Source: Lasioglossum baleicum (Eukaryota; Arthropoda; Insecta; Hymenoptera; Halictidae). Taken from it: a stretch of 64,000 nucleotides of DNA. The first letter of the stretch is position 1; each line of letters starts with the position of its first letter. Where the stretch lies: NCBI RefSeq assembly GCF_051020765.1, contig NW_027469189.1, positions 372,001 through 436,000 of the forward strand, read 5' to 3'. A model generated the notes under the pieces. It was not told the origin of the DNA and did not search any database. It saw only the letters and a program-made list of their open reading frames with translations. Shown here one piece after another: positions 34,784 to 46,864 of the stretch. The position numbers and the translations under genes were made by a program.

Positions 34784-35101
34784 CGCACGTGTTTTTACTC
34801 GACTAGCCTGCGGGATGCATCCTCTAGCACGTGTTTTTACTCGACTAGCCTGCGGGATGCATCCTCTCGCACGTGTTTTTACTCCACTAGCCTGCGGGAT
34901 ACATCCTCTCGCACGTGTTTTTGCTCGACTAGCCTGCGGGATGCATCCTCTCGCACGGGTTTTTACTCGACTAGCCTGCGGGATGCATCCTCTCGCACGT
35001 GTTTTTACTCGACTAGCCTGCGGGATGCATCGTCTCGCACGTGTTTTTACTCGACTAGCCTGCGGGATGCATCCTCTCGCACGTGTTTTTGCTCGACTAG
35101 C
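34784..35101 (+). repeat. 42-mer array, 8 units
   Basis: Order: plain, C13A, G30C, G4A, a unit with CACGGGTTTTT (E-box lost, near 34957), plain, C9G, G26. Confidence 0.93.
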
Positions 35102-35194
35102 CATGCGCATGCCAAAAAACCTGCGCATGCGCATCCCAAAAAATCTGCGCATGCGCATCCCACAAAACCTGCGCATGCGCATCCCACAAAACCT
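35102..35194 (+). repeat. 24-mer cluster 33, K-K'-Q-Q
   Basis: The first K reads GCATGCCAAAA instead of GCATCCCAAAA. Three perfect palindromes; right flank CACGTGTTTGTGCTC. Confidence 0.95.
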
Positions 35195-35301
35195 CGCACG
35201 TGTTTGTGCTCGACTAGCCTGCGGATGCATCCTTTCGCACGTGTTTTTACTCGACTAGCCTGCGGGATGAATCCTCTCGCACGTGTTTTTGCTCGACTAG
35301 C
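35195..35301 (+). repeat. 42-mer spacer, 3 units minus one base
   Basis: One G lost near 35223, then CCTTTCGCACG and GATGAATCC units. Confidence 0.93.
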
Positions 35302-35394
35302 CATGCGCATCCCAAAAAACCTGCACATGCGCATCCCAAAAAACCTGCGCATGCGCATCCCACAAAACCTGCGCATGCGCATCCCACAAAACCT
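35302..35394 (+). repeat. 24-mer cluster 34, K-K-Q-Q
   Basis: First junction TGCACATGCGCA; two perfect palindromes; right flank CGCACGTG. Confidence 0.95.
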
Positions 35395-37015
35395 CGCACG
35401 TGTTTTTACTCGACTAGCCTGCGGGATGCATCCTCTCGCACGTGTTTTTACTCGACTAGCCTGCGGGATGCATCCTCTCGCACGTGTTTTTGCTCGACTA
35501 GCCTGCGGGATGCATCCTCTCGCAAGTGTTTTTGCTCGACTAGCCTGCGGGATGCATCCTCTCGCACGTGTTTTTGCTCGACTAGCCTGCTGGATGCATC
35601 CTCTCGCACGTGTTTTTGCTCGACTAGCCTGCGGGACGCATCCTCTCGCACGTGTTTTTACTCGACTAGCCTGCGGGATGCATCCTCTCGCACGTGTTTT
35701 TACTCGACTAGCCTGCGGGAAGCATCCTCTTGCACGTGTTTTTACTCGACTAGCATGCGGGATGCATCCTCTCGCACGTGTTTTTACTCGACTAGCCTGC
35801 GGGATGCATCCTCTCGCACGTGTTTTTACTCGACTAGCCTGCGGGAAGCATCCTCTTGCACGTGTTTTTACTCGACTAGCCTGCGGGATGCATCCTCTCG
35901 CACGTGTTTTTACTCGACTAGCCTGCGGGATGCATCCTCTCGCACGTGTTTTTACTCGACTAGCCTGCGGGATGCATCCTCTTGCACGTGTTTTTACTCG
36001 ACTAGCATGCGGGATGCATCCTCTCGCACGTGTTTTTACTCGACTAGCCTGCGGGAAGCATCCTCTCGCACGTGTTTTTACTCGACTAGCCTGCGGGATG
36101 CATCCTCTCGCACGTGTTTTTACTCGACTAGCCTGCGGGAAGCATCCTCTTGCACGTGTTTTTACTCGACTAGCCTGCGGGATGCATCCTCTCGCACGTG
36201 TTTTTACTCGACTAGCCTGCGGGATGCATCCTCTTGCACGTGTTTTTACTCGACTAGCATGCGGGATGCATCCTCTCGCACGTGTTTTTACTCGACAAGC
36301 CTGCGGGATGCATCCTCTCGCACGTGTTTTTACTCGACTAGCCTGCGGGAAGCATCCTCTTGCACGTGTTTTTACTCGACTAGCCTGCGGGATGCATCCT
36401 CTCGCACGTGTTTTTACTCGACTAGCCTGCGGGATGCATCATCTCGCACGTGTTTTTTACTCGACTAGCCTGCGGGATGCATCCTCTTGCACGTGTTTTT
36501 ACTCGACTAGCATGCGGGATGCATCCTCTCGCACGTGTTTTTACTCGACTAGCCTGCGGGAAGCATCCTCTCGCACGTGTTTTTACTCGACTAGCCTGCG
36601 GGATGCATCCTCTCGCACGTGTTTTTACTCGACTAGCCTGCGGGATGCATCCTCTCGCACGTGTTTTTACTCGACTAGCCTGCGGGAAGCATCCTCTTGC
36701 ACGTGTTTTTACTCGACTAGCCTGCGGGATGCATCCTCTCGCACGTGTTTTTACTCGACTAGCCTGCGGGATGCATCCTCTCGCACGTGTTTTTACTCGA
36801 CTAGCCTGCGGGAAGCATCCTCTTGCACGTGTTTTTACTCGACTAGCCTGCGGGATGCATCCTCTCGCACGTGTTTTTACTCGACTAGCCTGCGGGATGC
36901 ATCCTCTCGCACGTGTTTTTACTCGACTAGCCTGCAGGATGCATCCTCTCGCACGTGTTTTTACTCGACTAGCCTGCGGGATGCATCCTCTCGCACGTGT
37001 TTTTGCACGACTAGC
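35395..37015 (+). repeat. 42-mer array, 39 units plus one base
   Basis: T6 at 36453-36458 directly after a GCATCATCTCG unit; GCAAGTG (E-box lost) near 35524; T33A near 36297; CTGCAGG near 36934. Confidence 0.94.
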
Positions 37016-37132
37016 CATGCGCATCCCAAAAAACCTGCGCATGCGCATCCCAAAAAACCTGCGCATGCACATCCCAAAAAACCTGCGCATGCGCATCCCA
37101 CAAAACCTGCGTATGCGCATCCCACAAAACCT
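37016..37132 (+). repeat. 24-mer cluster 35, K-K-K-Q-Q
   Basis: Left flank GCACGACTAG; two perfect palindromes; last junction TGCGTATGCGCA. Confidence 0.95.
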
Positions 37133-37492
37133 CGCACGTGTTTTTACTCGACTAGCCTGCGGGATGCATCCTCTAGCACGTGTTTTTACTCGACTAGCCT
37201 GCGGGATGCATCCTCTCGCACGTGTTTTTACTCCACTAGCCTGCGGGATACATCCTCTCGCACGTGTTTTTGCTCGACTAGCCTGCGGGATGCATCCTCT
37301 CGCACGTGTTTTTGCTCGACTAGCCTGCGGGATGCATCCCCTCGCACGTGTTTTTGCTCGACTAGCATGCGGGATGCATCCTCTCGCACGTGTTTTTACT
37401 CGACTAGCCTGCGGGATGCATCCTCTCGCACGTGTTTTTCCTCGACTAGCCTGCGGGATGCATCCTCTCGCACGTGTTTTTACTCGACTAGC
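37133..37492 (+). repeat. 42-mer array, 9 units
   Basis: One unit more than 45353-45670; contains GCATCCCCTCG near 37336 and a TTTTTCCTCG unit near 37437. Confidence 0.93.
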
Positions 37493-37537
37493 CATGCGCA
37501 TCCCAAAAAACCTGCGCATGCGCATCCCACAAAACCT
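37493..37537 (+). repeat. 24-mer cluster 36, K-Q
   Basis: One of three clusters (36, 44, 50) entered from an A26 unit (TACTCGACTAG) rather than a G26 unit. One perfect palindrome. Confidence 0.95.
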
Positions 37538-40500
37538 CGCACGTGTTTTTACTCGACTAGCCTGCGGGATGCATCCTCTCGCACGTGTTTTCACTCGACT
37601 AGCCTGCGGGATGCATCCTCTCGCACGTGTTTTTGCTCGACTAGCCTGCGGGATGCATCCTCTCGCACGTGTTTGTGCTCGACTAGCCTGCGGGATGCAT
37701 CCTCTCGCACGTGTTTTTACTCGACTAGCCTGCGGGATGCATCCTCTCGCACGTGTTTTTGCTCGACTAGCCTGCGGGATGCATCCTCTCGCACGTGTTT
37801 TTACTCGACTAGCCTGCGGGATGCATCCTCTCGCACGTGTTTTTGCTCGACTAGCCTGCGGGATGCATCCTCTCGCACGTGTTTTTACTCGACTAGCCTG
37901 CGGGATTCATCCTCTCGCACGTGTTTTTACTCGACTAGCCTGCGGGATGCATCCTCTCGCACGTGTTTTTACTCGACTAGCCTGCGGGATGCATCGTCTC
38001 GCACGTGTTTTTGCTCGACTAGCCTGCGGGATGCATCCTCTCGCACGTGTTTTTACTCGACTAGCCTGCGGGATTCATCCTCTCGCACGTGTTTTTACTC
38101 GACTAGCCTGCGGGATGCATCCTCTCGCACGTGTTTTTGCTCGACTAGCCTGCTGGAGCAATCCTCTCGCACGTGTTTTTACTCGACTAGCCTGCGGGAT
38201 GCATCCTCCCGCACGTGTTTTTACTCCACTAGCCTGCGGGATACATCCTCTCGCACGTGTTTTTGCTCGACTAGCCTGCGGGATGCATCCTCTCGCACGT
38301 GTTTTTGCTCGACTAGCCTGCGGGATGCATCCTCTCGCACGTGTTTTTGCTCGACTAGCCTGCGGGATGCATCCTCTCGCACGTGTTTTTACTCGACTAG
38401 CCTGCGGGATGCATCCTCTCGCACGTGTTTTTGCTCGACTAGCCTGCGGGATGCATCCTCTCGCACGTGTTTTTACTCGACTAGCCTGCGGGATGCATAC
38501 TCTCGCACGTGTTTTTATTCGACTAGCCTGCGGGAAGCATCCTCTTGCACGTGTTTTTACTCGACTAGCCTGCGGGATGCATCCTCTCGCACGTGTTTTT
38601 ACTCGACTAGCCTGCGGGATGCATCCTCTCGCACGTGTTTTTACTCGACTAGCCTGCGGGATGCATCCTCTCGCACGTGTTTTTGCTCGACTAGCCTGCG
38701 GGATGCATCCTCTCGCACGTGTTTTTGCTCGACTAGCCTGCGGGATGCATCCTCTCGCACGTGTTTTTGCTCGACTAGCCTGCGGGATGCATCCTCTCGC
38801 ACGTGTTTTTGCTCGACTAGCCTGCGGGATGCATCCTCTCGCACGTGTTTTTGCTCGACTAGCCTGCGGGATGCATCCTCTCGCACGTGTTTTTGCTCGA
38901 CTAGCCTGCGGGACGCATCCTCTCGCACGTGTTTTTACTCGACTAGCCTGCGGGATGCATCCTCTCGCACGTGTTTTTACTCGACTAGCCTGCGGGATGC
39001 ATCCTCTCGCACGTGTTTTTACTCGACTAGCCTGCACGATGCATCCTCTCGCACGTGTTTTTACTCGACTAGCCTGCGGGATGCATCCTCTCGCACGTGT
39101 TTTTGCTCGACTAGCCTGCGGGATGCATCCTCTCGCACGTGTTTTTGCTCGACTAGCCTGCGGGATGCATCCTCTCGCACGTGTTTTTGCTCGACTAGCC
39201 TGCTGGATGCATCCTCTCGCACGTGTTTTTGCTCGACTAGCCTGCGGGACGCATCCTCTCGCACGTGTTTTTACTCGACTAGCCTGCGGGATGCATCCTC
39301 TCGCACGTGTTTTTACTCGACTAGCCTGCGGGAAGCATCCTCTTGCACGTGTTTTTACTCGACTAGCATGCGGGATGCATCCTCTCGCACGTGTTTTTAC
39401 TCGACTAGCCTGCGGGATGCATCCTCTCGCACGTGTTTTTACTCGACTAGCCTGCGGGAAGCATCCTCTTGCACGTGTTTTTACTCGACTAGCCTGCGGG
39501 ATGCATCCTCTCGCACGTGTTTTTACTCGACTAGCCTGCGGGATGCATCCTCTCGCACGTGTTTTTACTCGACTAGCCTGCGGGATGCATCCTCTTGCAC
39601 GTGTTTTTACTCGACTAGCATGCGGGATGCATCCTCTCGCACGTGTTTTTACTCGACTAGCCTGCGGGAAGCATCCTCTCGCACGTGTTTTTACTCGACT
39701 AGCCTGCGGGATGCATCCTCTCGCACGTGTTTTTACTCGACTAGCCTGCGGGAAGCATCCTCTTGCACGTGTTTTTACTCGACTAGCCTGCGGGATGCAT
39801 CCTCTCGCACGTGTTTTTACTCGACTAGCCTGCGGGATGCATCCTCTTGCACGTGTTTTTACTCGACTAGCATGCGGGATGCATCCTCTCGCACGTGTTT
39901 TTACTCGACAAGCCTGCGGGATGCATCCTCTCGCACGTGTTTTTACTCGACTAGCCTGCGGGAAGCATCCTCTTGCACGTGTTTTTACTCGACTAGCCTG
40001 CGGGATGCATCCTCTCGCACGTGTTTTTACTCGACTAGCCTGCGGGATGCATCCTCTCGCACGTGTTTTTACTCGACTAGCCTGCGGGATGCATCCTCTT
40101 GCACGTGTTTTTACTCGACTAGCATGCGGGATGCATCCTCTCGCACGTGTTTTTACTCGACTAGCCTGCGGGAAGCATCCTCTCGCACGTGTTTTTACTC
40201 GACTAGCCTGCGGGATGCATCCTCTCGCACGTGTTTTTACTCGACTAGCCTGCGGGAAGCATCCTCTTGCACGTGTTTTTACTCGACTAGCCTGCGGGAT
40301 GCATCCTCTCGCACGTGTTTTTACTCGACTAGCCTGCGGGATGCATCCTCTCGCACGTGTTTTTACTCGACTAGCCTGCGGGAAGCATCCTCTTGCACGT
40401 GTTTTTACTCGACTAGCCTGCGGGATGCATCCTCTCGCACGTGTTTTTACTCGACTAGCCTGCGGGATGCATCCTCTCGCACGTGTTTTTACTCGACTAG

Positions 40501-41047
40501 CCTGCAGGATGCATCCTCTCGCACGTGTTTTTACTCGACTAGCCTGCGGGATGCATCCTCTCGCACGTGTTTTTGCTCGACTAGCCTGCGGGATGCATCC
40601 TCTCGCACGTGTTTTTGCTCGACTAGCCTGCGGGATGCATCCTCTCGCACGTGTTTTTGCTCGACTAGCCTGCGGGATGCATCCTCTCGCACGTGTTTTT
40701 GCTCGACTAGCCTGCGGGATGCATCCTCTCGCACGTGTTTTTGCTCGACTAGCCTGCGGGACGCATCCTCTCGCACGTGTTTTTACTCGTCTAGCCTGCG
40801 GGATGCATCCTCTCGCACGTGTTTTTACTCGACTAGCCTGCGGGAAGCATCCTCTTGCACGTGTTTTTACTCGACTAGCATGCGGGATGCATCCTCTCGC
40901 ACGTGTTTTTACTCGACTAGCCTGCGGGAAGCATCCTCTCGCACGTGTTTTTACTCGACTAGCCTGCGGGATGCATCCTCTAGCACGTGTTTTTACTCGA
41001 CTAGCCTGCGGGATGCATCCTCTCGCACGTGTTTTTGCTCGACTAGC
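37538..41047 (+). repeat. 42-mer array, exactly 84 units
   Basis: The left part repeats the GTTTGTGCTC to GGAGCAATCC series of 33.6-34.6 kb. The right part is segment S copy 3. No indel in 3.5 kb. Confidence 0.95.
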
Positions 41048-41140
41048 CATGCGCATCCCAAAAAACCTGCACATGCGCATCCCAAAAAACCTGCGCATGC
41101 GCATCCCACAAAACCTGCGCATGCGCATCCCACAAAACCT
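41048..41140 (+). repeat. 24-mer cluster 37, K-K-Q-Q
   Basis: The only cluster right of 33.2 kb with the CGGACGTG right flank, explained by its place in segment S. Two perfect palindromes. Confidence 0.95.
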
Positions 41141-41248
41141 CGGACGTGTTTTTACTCGACTAGCCTGCGGGAAGCATCCTCTTGCACGTGTTTTTACTCG
41201 ACTAGCCTGCGGGATGCATCCTCTCGCACGTGTTTTTGCACGACTAGC
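41141..41248 (+). repeat. 42-mer spacer, 3 units
   Basis: Same as 28715-28822. Confidence 0.93.
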
Positions 41249-41365
41249 CATGCGCATCCCAAAAAACCTGCGCATGCGCATCCCAAAAAACCTGCGCATG
41301 CACATCCCAAAAAACCTGCGCATGCGCATCCCACAAAACCTGCGTATGCGCATCCCACAAAACCT
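41249..41365 (+). repeat. 24-mer cluster 38, K-K-K-Q-Q
   Basis: Left flank GCACGACTAG; junctions TGCGCATGCACA and TGCGTATGCGCA; two perfect palindromes. Confidence 0.95.
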
Positions 41366-41767
41366 CGCACGTGTTTTTACTCGACTAGCCTGCGGGATGC
41401 ATCCTCTAGCACGTGTTTTTACTCGACTAGCCTGCGGGATGCATCCTCTCGCACGTGTTTTTACTCCACTAGCCTGCGGGATACATCCTCTCGCACGTGT
41501 TTTTGCTCGACTAGCCTGCGGGATGCATCCTCTCGCACGTGTTTTTGCTCGACTAGCCTGCGGGATGCATCCTCTCGCACGTGTTTTTGCTCGACTAGCA
41601 TGCGGGATGCATCCTCTCGCACGTGTTTTTACTCGACTAGCCTGCGGGATGCATCCTCTCGCACGTGTTTTTACTCGACTACCCTGCGGGATGCATCCTC
41701 TCGCACGTGTTTTTACTCGACTACCCTGCGGGATGCATCCTCTCGCACGTGTATTTGCTCGACTAGC
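41366..41767 (+). repeat. 42-mer array, 10 units
   Basis: Matches 33188-33589 except that the first unit keeps its E-box (CGCACGTG). Confidence 0.93.
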
Positions 41768-41812
41768 CATGCGCATCCCAAAAAACCTGCGCATGCGCAT
41801 CCCACAAAACCT
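41768..41812 (+). repeat. 24-mer cluster 39, K-Q
   Basis: Pairs with cluster 31 at offset 8,178; one perfect palindrome. Confidence 0.95.
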
Positions 41813-42844
41813 CGCACGTGTTTTTACTCGACTAGCCTGCGGGATGCATCCTCTCGCACGTGTTTTCACTCGACTAGCCTGCGGGATGCATCCTCTCGCA
41901 CGTGTTTTTGCTCGACTAGCCTGCGGGATGCATCCTCTCGCACGTGTTTGTGCTCGACTAGCCTGCGGGATGCATCCTCTCGCACGTGTTTTTACTCGAC
42001 TAGCCTGCGGGATGCATCCTCTCGCACGTGTTTTTGCTCGACTAGCCTGCGGGATGCATCCTCTCGCACGTGTTTTTACTCGACTAGCCTGCGGGATGCA
42101 TCCTCTCGCACGTGTTTTTGCTCGACTAGCCTGCGGGATGCATCCTCTCGCACGTGTTTTTACTCGACTAGCCTGCGGGATTCATCCTCTCGCACGTGTT
42201 TTTACTCGACTAGCCTGCGGGGTGCATCCTCTCGCACGTGTTTTTACTCGACTAGCCTGCGGGATGCATCGTCTCGCACGTGTTTTTGCTCGACTAGCCT
42301 GCGGGATGCATCCTCTCGCACGTGTTTTTACTCGACTAGCCTGCGGGATTCATCCTCTCGCACGTGTTTTTACTCGACTAGCCTGCGGGATGCATCCTCT
42401 CGCACGTGTTTTTGCTCGACTAGCCTGCTGGAGCAATCCTCTCGCACGTGTTTTTACTCGACTAGCCTGCGGGATGCATCCTCCCGCACGTGTTTTTACT
42501 CCACTAGCCTGCGGGATACATCCTCTCGCACGTGTTTTTGCTCGACTAGCCTGCGGGATGCATCCTCTCGCACGTGTTTTTGCTCGACTAGCCTGCGGGA
42601 TGCATCCTCTCGCACGTGTTTTTGCTCGACTAGCCTGCGGGATGCATCCTCTCGCACGTGTTTTTACTCGACTAGCCTGCGGGATGCATCCTCTCGCACG
42701 TGTTTTTGCTCGACTAGCCTGCGGGATGCATCCTCTCGCACGTGTTTTTACTCGACTAGCCTGCGGGATGCATACTCTCGCACGTGTTTTTACTCGACTA
42801 CCCTGCGGGATGCATCCTCTCGCACGTGTTTTTGCATGACTAGC
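41813..42844 (+). repeat. 42-mer array, 25 units
   Basis: Matches 33635-34666, including GGGGTGCAT near 42220 and GGAGCAATCC near 42431. Confidence 0.95.
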
Positions 42845-42961
42845 CATGCGCATCCCAAAAAACCTGCGCATGCGCATCCCAAAAAACCTGCGCATGCACA
42901 TCCCAAAAAACCTGCGCATGCGCATCCCACAAAACCTGCGTATGCGCATCCCACAAAACCT
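42845..42961 (+). repeat. 24-mer cluster 40, K-K-K-Q-Q
   Basis: Left flank GCATGACTAG as in clusters 32 and 46; two perfect palindromes. Confidence 0.95.
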
Positions 42962-43279
42962 CGCACGTGTTTTTACTCGACTAGCCTGCGGGATGCATCC
43001 TCTAGCACGTGTTTTTACTCGACTAGCCTGCGGGATGCATCCTCTCGCACGTGTTTTTACTCCACTAGCCTGCGGGATACATCCTCTCGCACGTGTTTTT
43101 GCTCGACTAGCCTGCGGGATGCATCCTCTCGCACGGGTTTTTACTCGACTAGCCTGCGGGATGCATCCTCTCGCACGTGTTTTTACTCGACTAGCCTGCG
43201 GGATGCATCGTCTCGCACGTGTTTTTACTCGACTAGCCTGCGGGATGCATCCTCTCGCACGTGTTTTTGCTCGACTAGC
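42962..43279 (+). repeat. 42-mer array, 8 units
   Basis: Same order as 34784-35101, including CACGGGTTTTT near 43136. Confidence 0.93.
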
Positions 43280-43372
43280 CATGCGCATGCCAAAAAACCT
43301 GCGCATGCGCATCCCAAAAAATCTGCGCATGCGCATCCCACAAAACCTGCGCATGCGCATCCCACAAAACCT
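43280..43372 (+). repeat. 24-mer cluster 41, K-K'-Q-Q
   Basis: GCATGCCAAAA variant in the first K; three perfect palindromes; right flank CACGTGTTTGTGCTC. Confidence 0.95.
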
Positions 43373-43480
43373 CGCACGTGTTTGTGCTCGACTAGCCTGC
43401 GGGATGCATCCTTTCGCACGTGTTTTTACTCGACTAGCCTGCGGGATGAATCCTCTCGCACGTGTTTTTGCTCGACTAGC
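43373..43480 (+). repeat. 42-mer spacer, 3 units
   Basis: CCTTTCGCACG and GATGAATCC units, without the base lost at 35223. Confidence 0.93.
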
Positions 43481-43573
43481 CATGCGCATCCCAAAAAACC
43501 TGCACATGCGCATCCCAAAAAACCTGCGCATGCGCATCCCACAAAACCTGCGCATGCGCATCCCACAAAACCT
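43481..43573 (+). repeat. 24-mer cluster 42, K-K-Q-Q
   Basis: First junction TGCACATGCGCA; two perfect palindromes. Confidence 0.95.
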
Positions 43574-45235
43574 CGCACGTGTTTTTACTCGACTAGCCTG
43601 CGGGATGCATCCTCTCGCACGTGTTTTTACTCGACTAGCCTGCGGGATGCATCCTCTCGCACGTGTTTTTACTCGACTAGCCTGCGGGATGCATCCTCTC
43701 GCACGTGTTTTTGCTCGACTAGCCTGCGGGATGCATCCTCTCGCACGTGTTTTTGCTCGACTAGCCTGCGGGATGCATCCTCTCGCACGTGTTTTTGCTC
43801 GACTAGCCTGCTGGATGCATCCTCTCGCACGTGTTTTTGCTCGACTAGCCTGCGGGACGCATCCTCTCGCACGTGTTTTTACTCGACTAGCCTGCGGGAT
43901 GCATCCTCTCGCACGTGTTTTTACTCGACTAGCCTGCGGGAAGCATCCTCTTGCACGTGTTTTTACTCGACTAGCATGCGGGATGCATCCTCTCGCACGT
44001 GTTTTTACTCGACTAGCCTGCGGGATGCATCCTCTCGCACGTGTTTTTACTCGACTAGCCTGCGGGAAGCATCCTCTTGCACGTGTTTTTACTCGACTAG
44101 CCTGCGGGATGCATCCTCTCGCACGTGTTTTTACTCGACTAGCCTGCGGGATGCATCCTCTCGCACGTGTTTTTACTCGACTAGCCTGCGGGATGCATCC
44201 TCTTGCACGTGTTTTTACTCGACTAGCATGCGGGATGCATCCTCTCGCACGTGTTTTTACTCGACTAGCCTGCGGGAAGCATCCTCTCGCACGTGTTTTT
44301 ACTCGACTAGCCTGCGGGATGCATCCTCTCGCACGTGTTTTTACTCGACTAGCCTGCGGGAAGCATCCTCTTGCACGTGTTTTTACTCGACTAGCCTGCG
44401 GGATGCATCCTCTCGCACGTGTTTTTACTCGACTAGCCTGCGGGATGCATCCTCTTGCACGTGTTTTTACTCGACTAGCATGCGGGATGCATCCTCTCGC
44501 ACGTGTTTTTACTCGACAAGCCTGCGGGATGCATCCTCTCGCACGTGTTTTTACTCGACTAGCCTGCGGGAAGCATCCTCTTGCACGTGTTTTTACTCGA
44601 CTAGCCTGCGGGATGCATCCTCTCGCACGTGTTTTTACTCGACTAGCCTGCGGGATGCATCCTCTCGCACGTGTTTTTACTCGACTAGCCTGCGGGATGC
44701 ATCCTCTTGCACGTGTTTTTACTCGACTAGCATGCGGGATGCATCCTCTCGCACGTGTTTTTACTCGACTAGCCTGCGGGAAGCATCCTCTCGCACGTGT
44801 TTTTACTCGACTAGCCTGCGGGATGCATCCTCTCGCACGTGTTTTTACTCGACTAGCCTGCGGGATGCATCCTCTCGCACGTGTTTTTACTCGACTAGCC
44901 TGCGGGAAGCATCCTCTTGCACGTGTTTTTACTCGACTAGCCTGCGGGATGCATCCTCTCGCACGTGTTTTTACTCGACTAGCCTGCGGGATGCATCCTC
45001 TCGCACGTGTTTTTACTCGACTAGCCTGCGGGAAGCATCCTCTTGCACGTGTTTTTACTCGACTAGCCTGCGGGATGCATCCTCTCGCACGTGTTTTTAC
45101 TCGACTAGCCTGCGGGATGCATCCTCTCGCACGTGTTTTTACTCGACTAGCCTGCAGGATGCATCCTCTCGCACGTGTTTTTACTCGACTAGCCTGCGGG
45201 ATGCATCCTCTCGCACGTGTTTTTGCACGACTAGC
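43574..45235 (+). repeat. 42-mer array, 40 units
   Basis: G26 run, T3C near 43858, alternating T3 and A3/T13 units, T33A near 44518, CTGCAGG near 45154. Confidence 0.95.
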
Positions 45236-45352
45236 CATGCGCATCCCAAAAAACCTGCGCATGCGCATCCCAAAAAACCTGCGCATGCACATCCCAAAAA
45301 ACCTGCGCATGCGCATCCCACAAAACCTGCGTATGCGCATCCCACAAAACCT
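45236..45352 (+). repeat. 24-mer cluster 43, K-K-K-Q-Q
   Basis: Left flank GCACGACTAG; two perfect palindromes. Confidence 0.95.
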
Positions 45353-45670
45353 CGCACGTGTTTTTACTCGACTAGCCTGCGGGATGCATCCTCTAGCACG
45401 TGTTTTTACTCGACTAGCCTGCGGGATGCATCCTCTCGCACGTGTTTTTACTCCACTAGCCTGCGGGATACATCCTCTCGCACGTGTTTTTGCTCGACTA
45501 GCCTGCGGGATGCATCCTCTCGCACGTGTTTTTGCTCGACTAGCCTGCGGGATGCATCCTCTCGCACGTGTTTTTGCTCGACTAGCATGCGGGATGCATC
45601 CTCTCGCACGTGTTTTTACTCGACTAGCCTGCGGGATGCATCCTCTCGCACGTGTTTTTACTCGACTAGC
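45353..45670 (+). repeat. 42-mer array, 8 units
   Basis: Plain, C13A, G30C, G4A, two G26, C37A, plain. Confidence 0.93.
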
Positions 45671-45715
45671 CATGCGCATCCCAAAAAACCTGCGCATGCG
45701 CATCCCACAAAACCT
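45671..45715 (+). repeat. 24-mer cluster 44, K-Q
   Basis: Entered from an A26 unit; one perfect palindrome. Confidence 0.95.
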
Positions 45716-46747
45716 CGCACGTGTTTTTACTCGACTAGCCTGCGGGATGCATCCTCTCGCACGTGTTTTCACTCGACTAGCCTGCGGGATGCATCCTCTC
45801 GCACGTGTTTTTGCTCGACTAGCCTGCGGGATGCATCCTCTCGCACGTGTTTGTGCTCGACTAGCCTGCGGGATGCATCCTCTCGCACGTGTTTTTACTC
45901 GACTAGCCTGCGGGATGCATCCTCTCGCACGTGTTTTTGCTCGACTAGCCTGCGGGATGCATCCTCTCGCACGTGTTTTTACTCGACTAGCCTGCGGGAT
46001 GCATCCTCTCGCACGTGTTTTTGCTCGACTAGCCTGCGGGATGCATCCTCTCGCACGTGTTTTTACTCGACTAGCCTGCGGGATTCATCCTCTCGCACGT
46101 GTTTTTACTCGACTAGCCTGCGGGATGCATCCTCTCGCACGTGTTTTTACTCGACTAGCCTGCGGGATGCATCGTCTCGCACGTGTTTTTGCTCGACTAG
46201 CCTGCGGGATGCATCCTCTCGCACGTGTTTTTACTCGACTAGCCTGCGGGATTCATCCTCTCGCACGTGTTTTTACTCGACTAGCCTGCGGGATGCATCC
46301 TCTCGCACGTGTTTTTGCTCGACTAGCCTGCTGGAGCAATCCTCTCGCACGTGTTTTTACTCGACTAGCCTGCGGGATGCATCCTCCCGCACGTGTTTTT
46401 ACTCCACTAGCCTGCGGGATACATCCTCTCGCACGTGTTTTTGCTCGACTAGCCTGCGGGATGCATCCTCTCGCACGTGTTTTTGCTCGACTAGCCTGCG
46501 GGATGCATCCTCTCGCACGTGTTTTTGCTCGACTAGCCTGCGGGATGCATCCTCTCGCACGTGTTTTTACTCGACTAGCCTGCGGGATGCATCCTCTCGC
46601 ACGTGTTTTTGCTCGACTAGCCTGCGGGATGCATCCTCTCGCACGTGTTTTTACTCGACTAGCCTGCGGGATGCATACTCTCGCACGTGTTTTTACTCGA
46701 CTACCCTGCGGGATGCATCCTCTCGCACGTGTTTTTGCACGACTAGC
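45716..46747 (+). repeat. 42-mer array, 25 units
   Basis: Same landmark series as 33635-34666 and 41813-42844; GGAGCAATCC near 46331. Confidence 0.95.
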
Positions 46748-46864
46748 CATGCGCATCCCAAAGAACCTGCGCATGCGCATCCCAAAAAACCTGCGCATGC
46801 ACATCCCAAAAAACCTGCGCATGCGCATCCCACAAAACCTGCGTATGCGCATCCCACAAAACCT
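46748..46864 (+). repeat. 24-mer cluster 45, K-K-K-Q-Q
   Basis: The first K reads CCAAAGAACC, a private A-to-G change; left flank GCACGACTAG; two perfect palindromes. Confidence 0.95.

Larger units (their letters stand above)
34667..37537 (+). repeat. 4.9-kb higher-order unit, diverged copy
   Basis: Cluster spacing is 8-3-39-9 units against 8-3-40-8 in the two downstream copies, with one base lost near 35223 and one gained at 36453-36458. After cluster 36 it departs from the pattern and runs into segment S copy 3. Confidence 0.85.
38511..41248 (+). repeat. Segment type S, copy 3 (approximate ends)
   Basis: Junction TTTTTATTCGACTAGCCTG at 38512 equals 18433. From 38641 it matches 26215 onward at offset 12,426 up to cluster 38, where composition changes from K-K-Q-Q to K-K-K-Q-Q. 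Confidence 0.88.
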
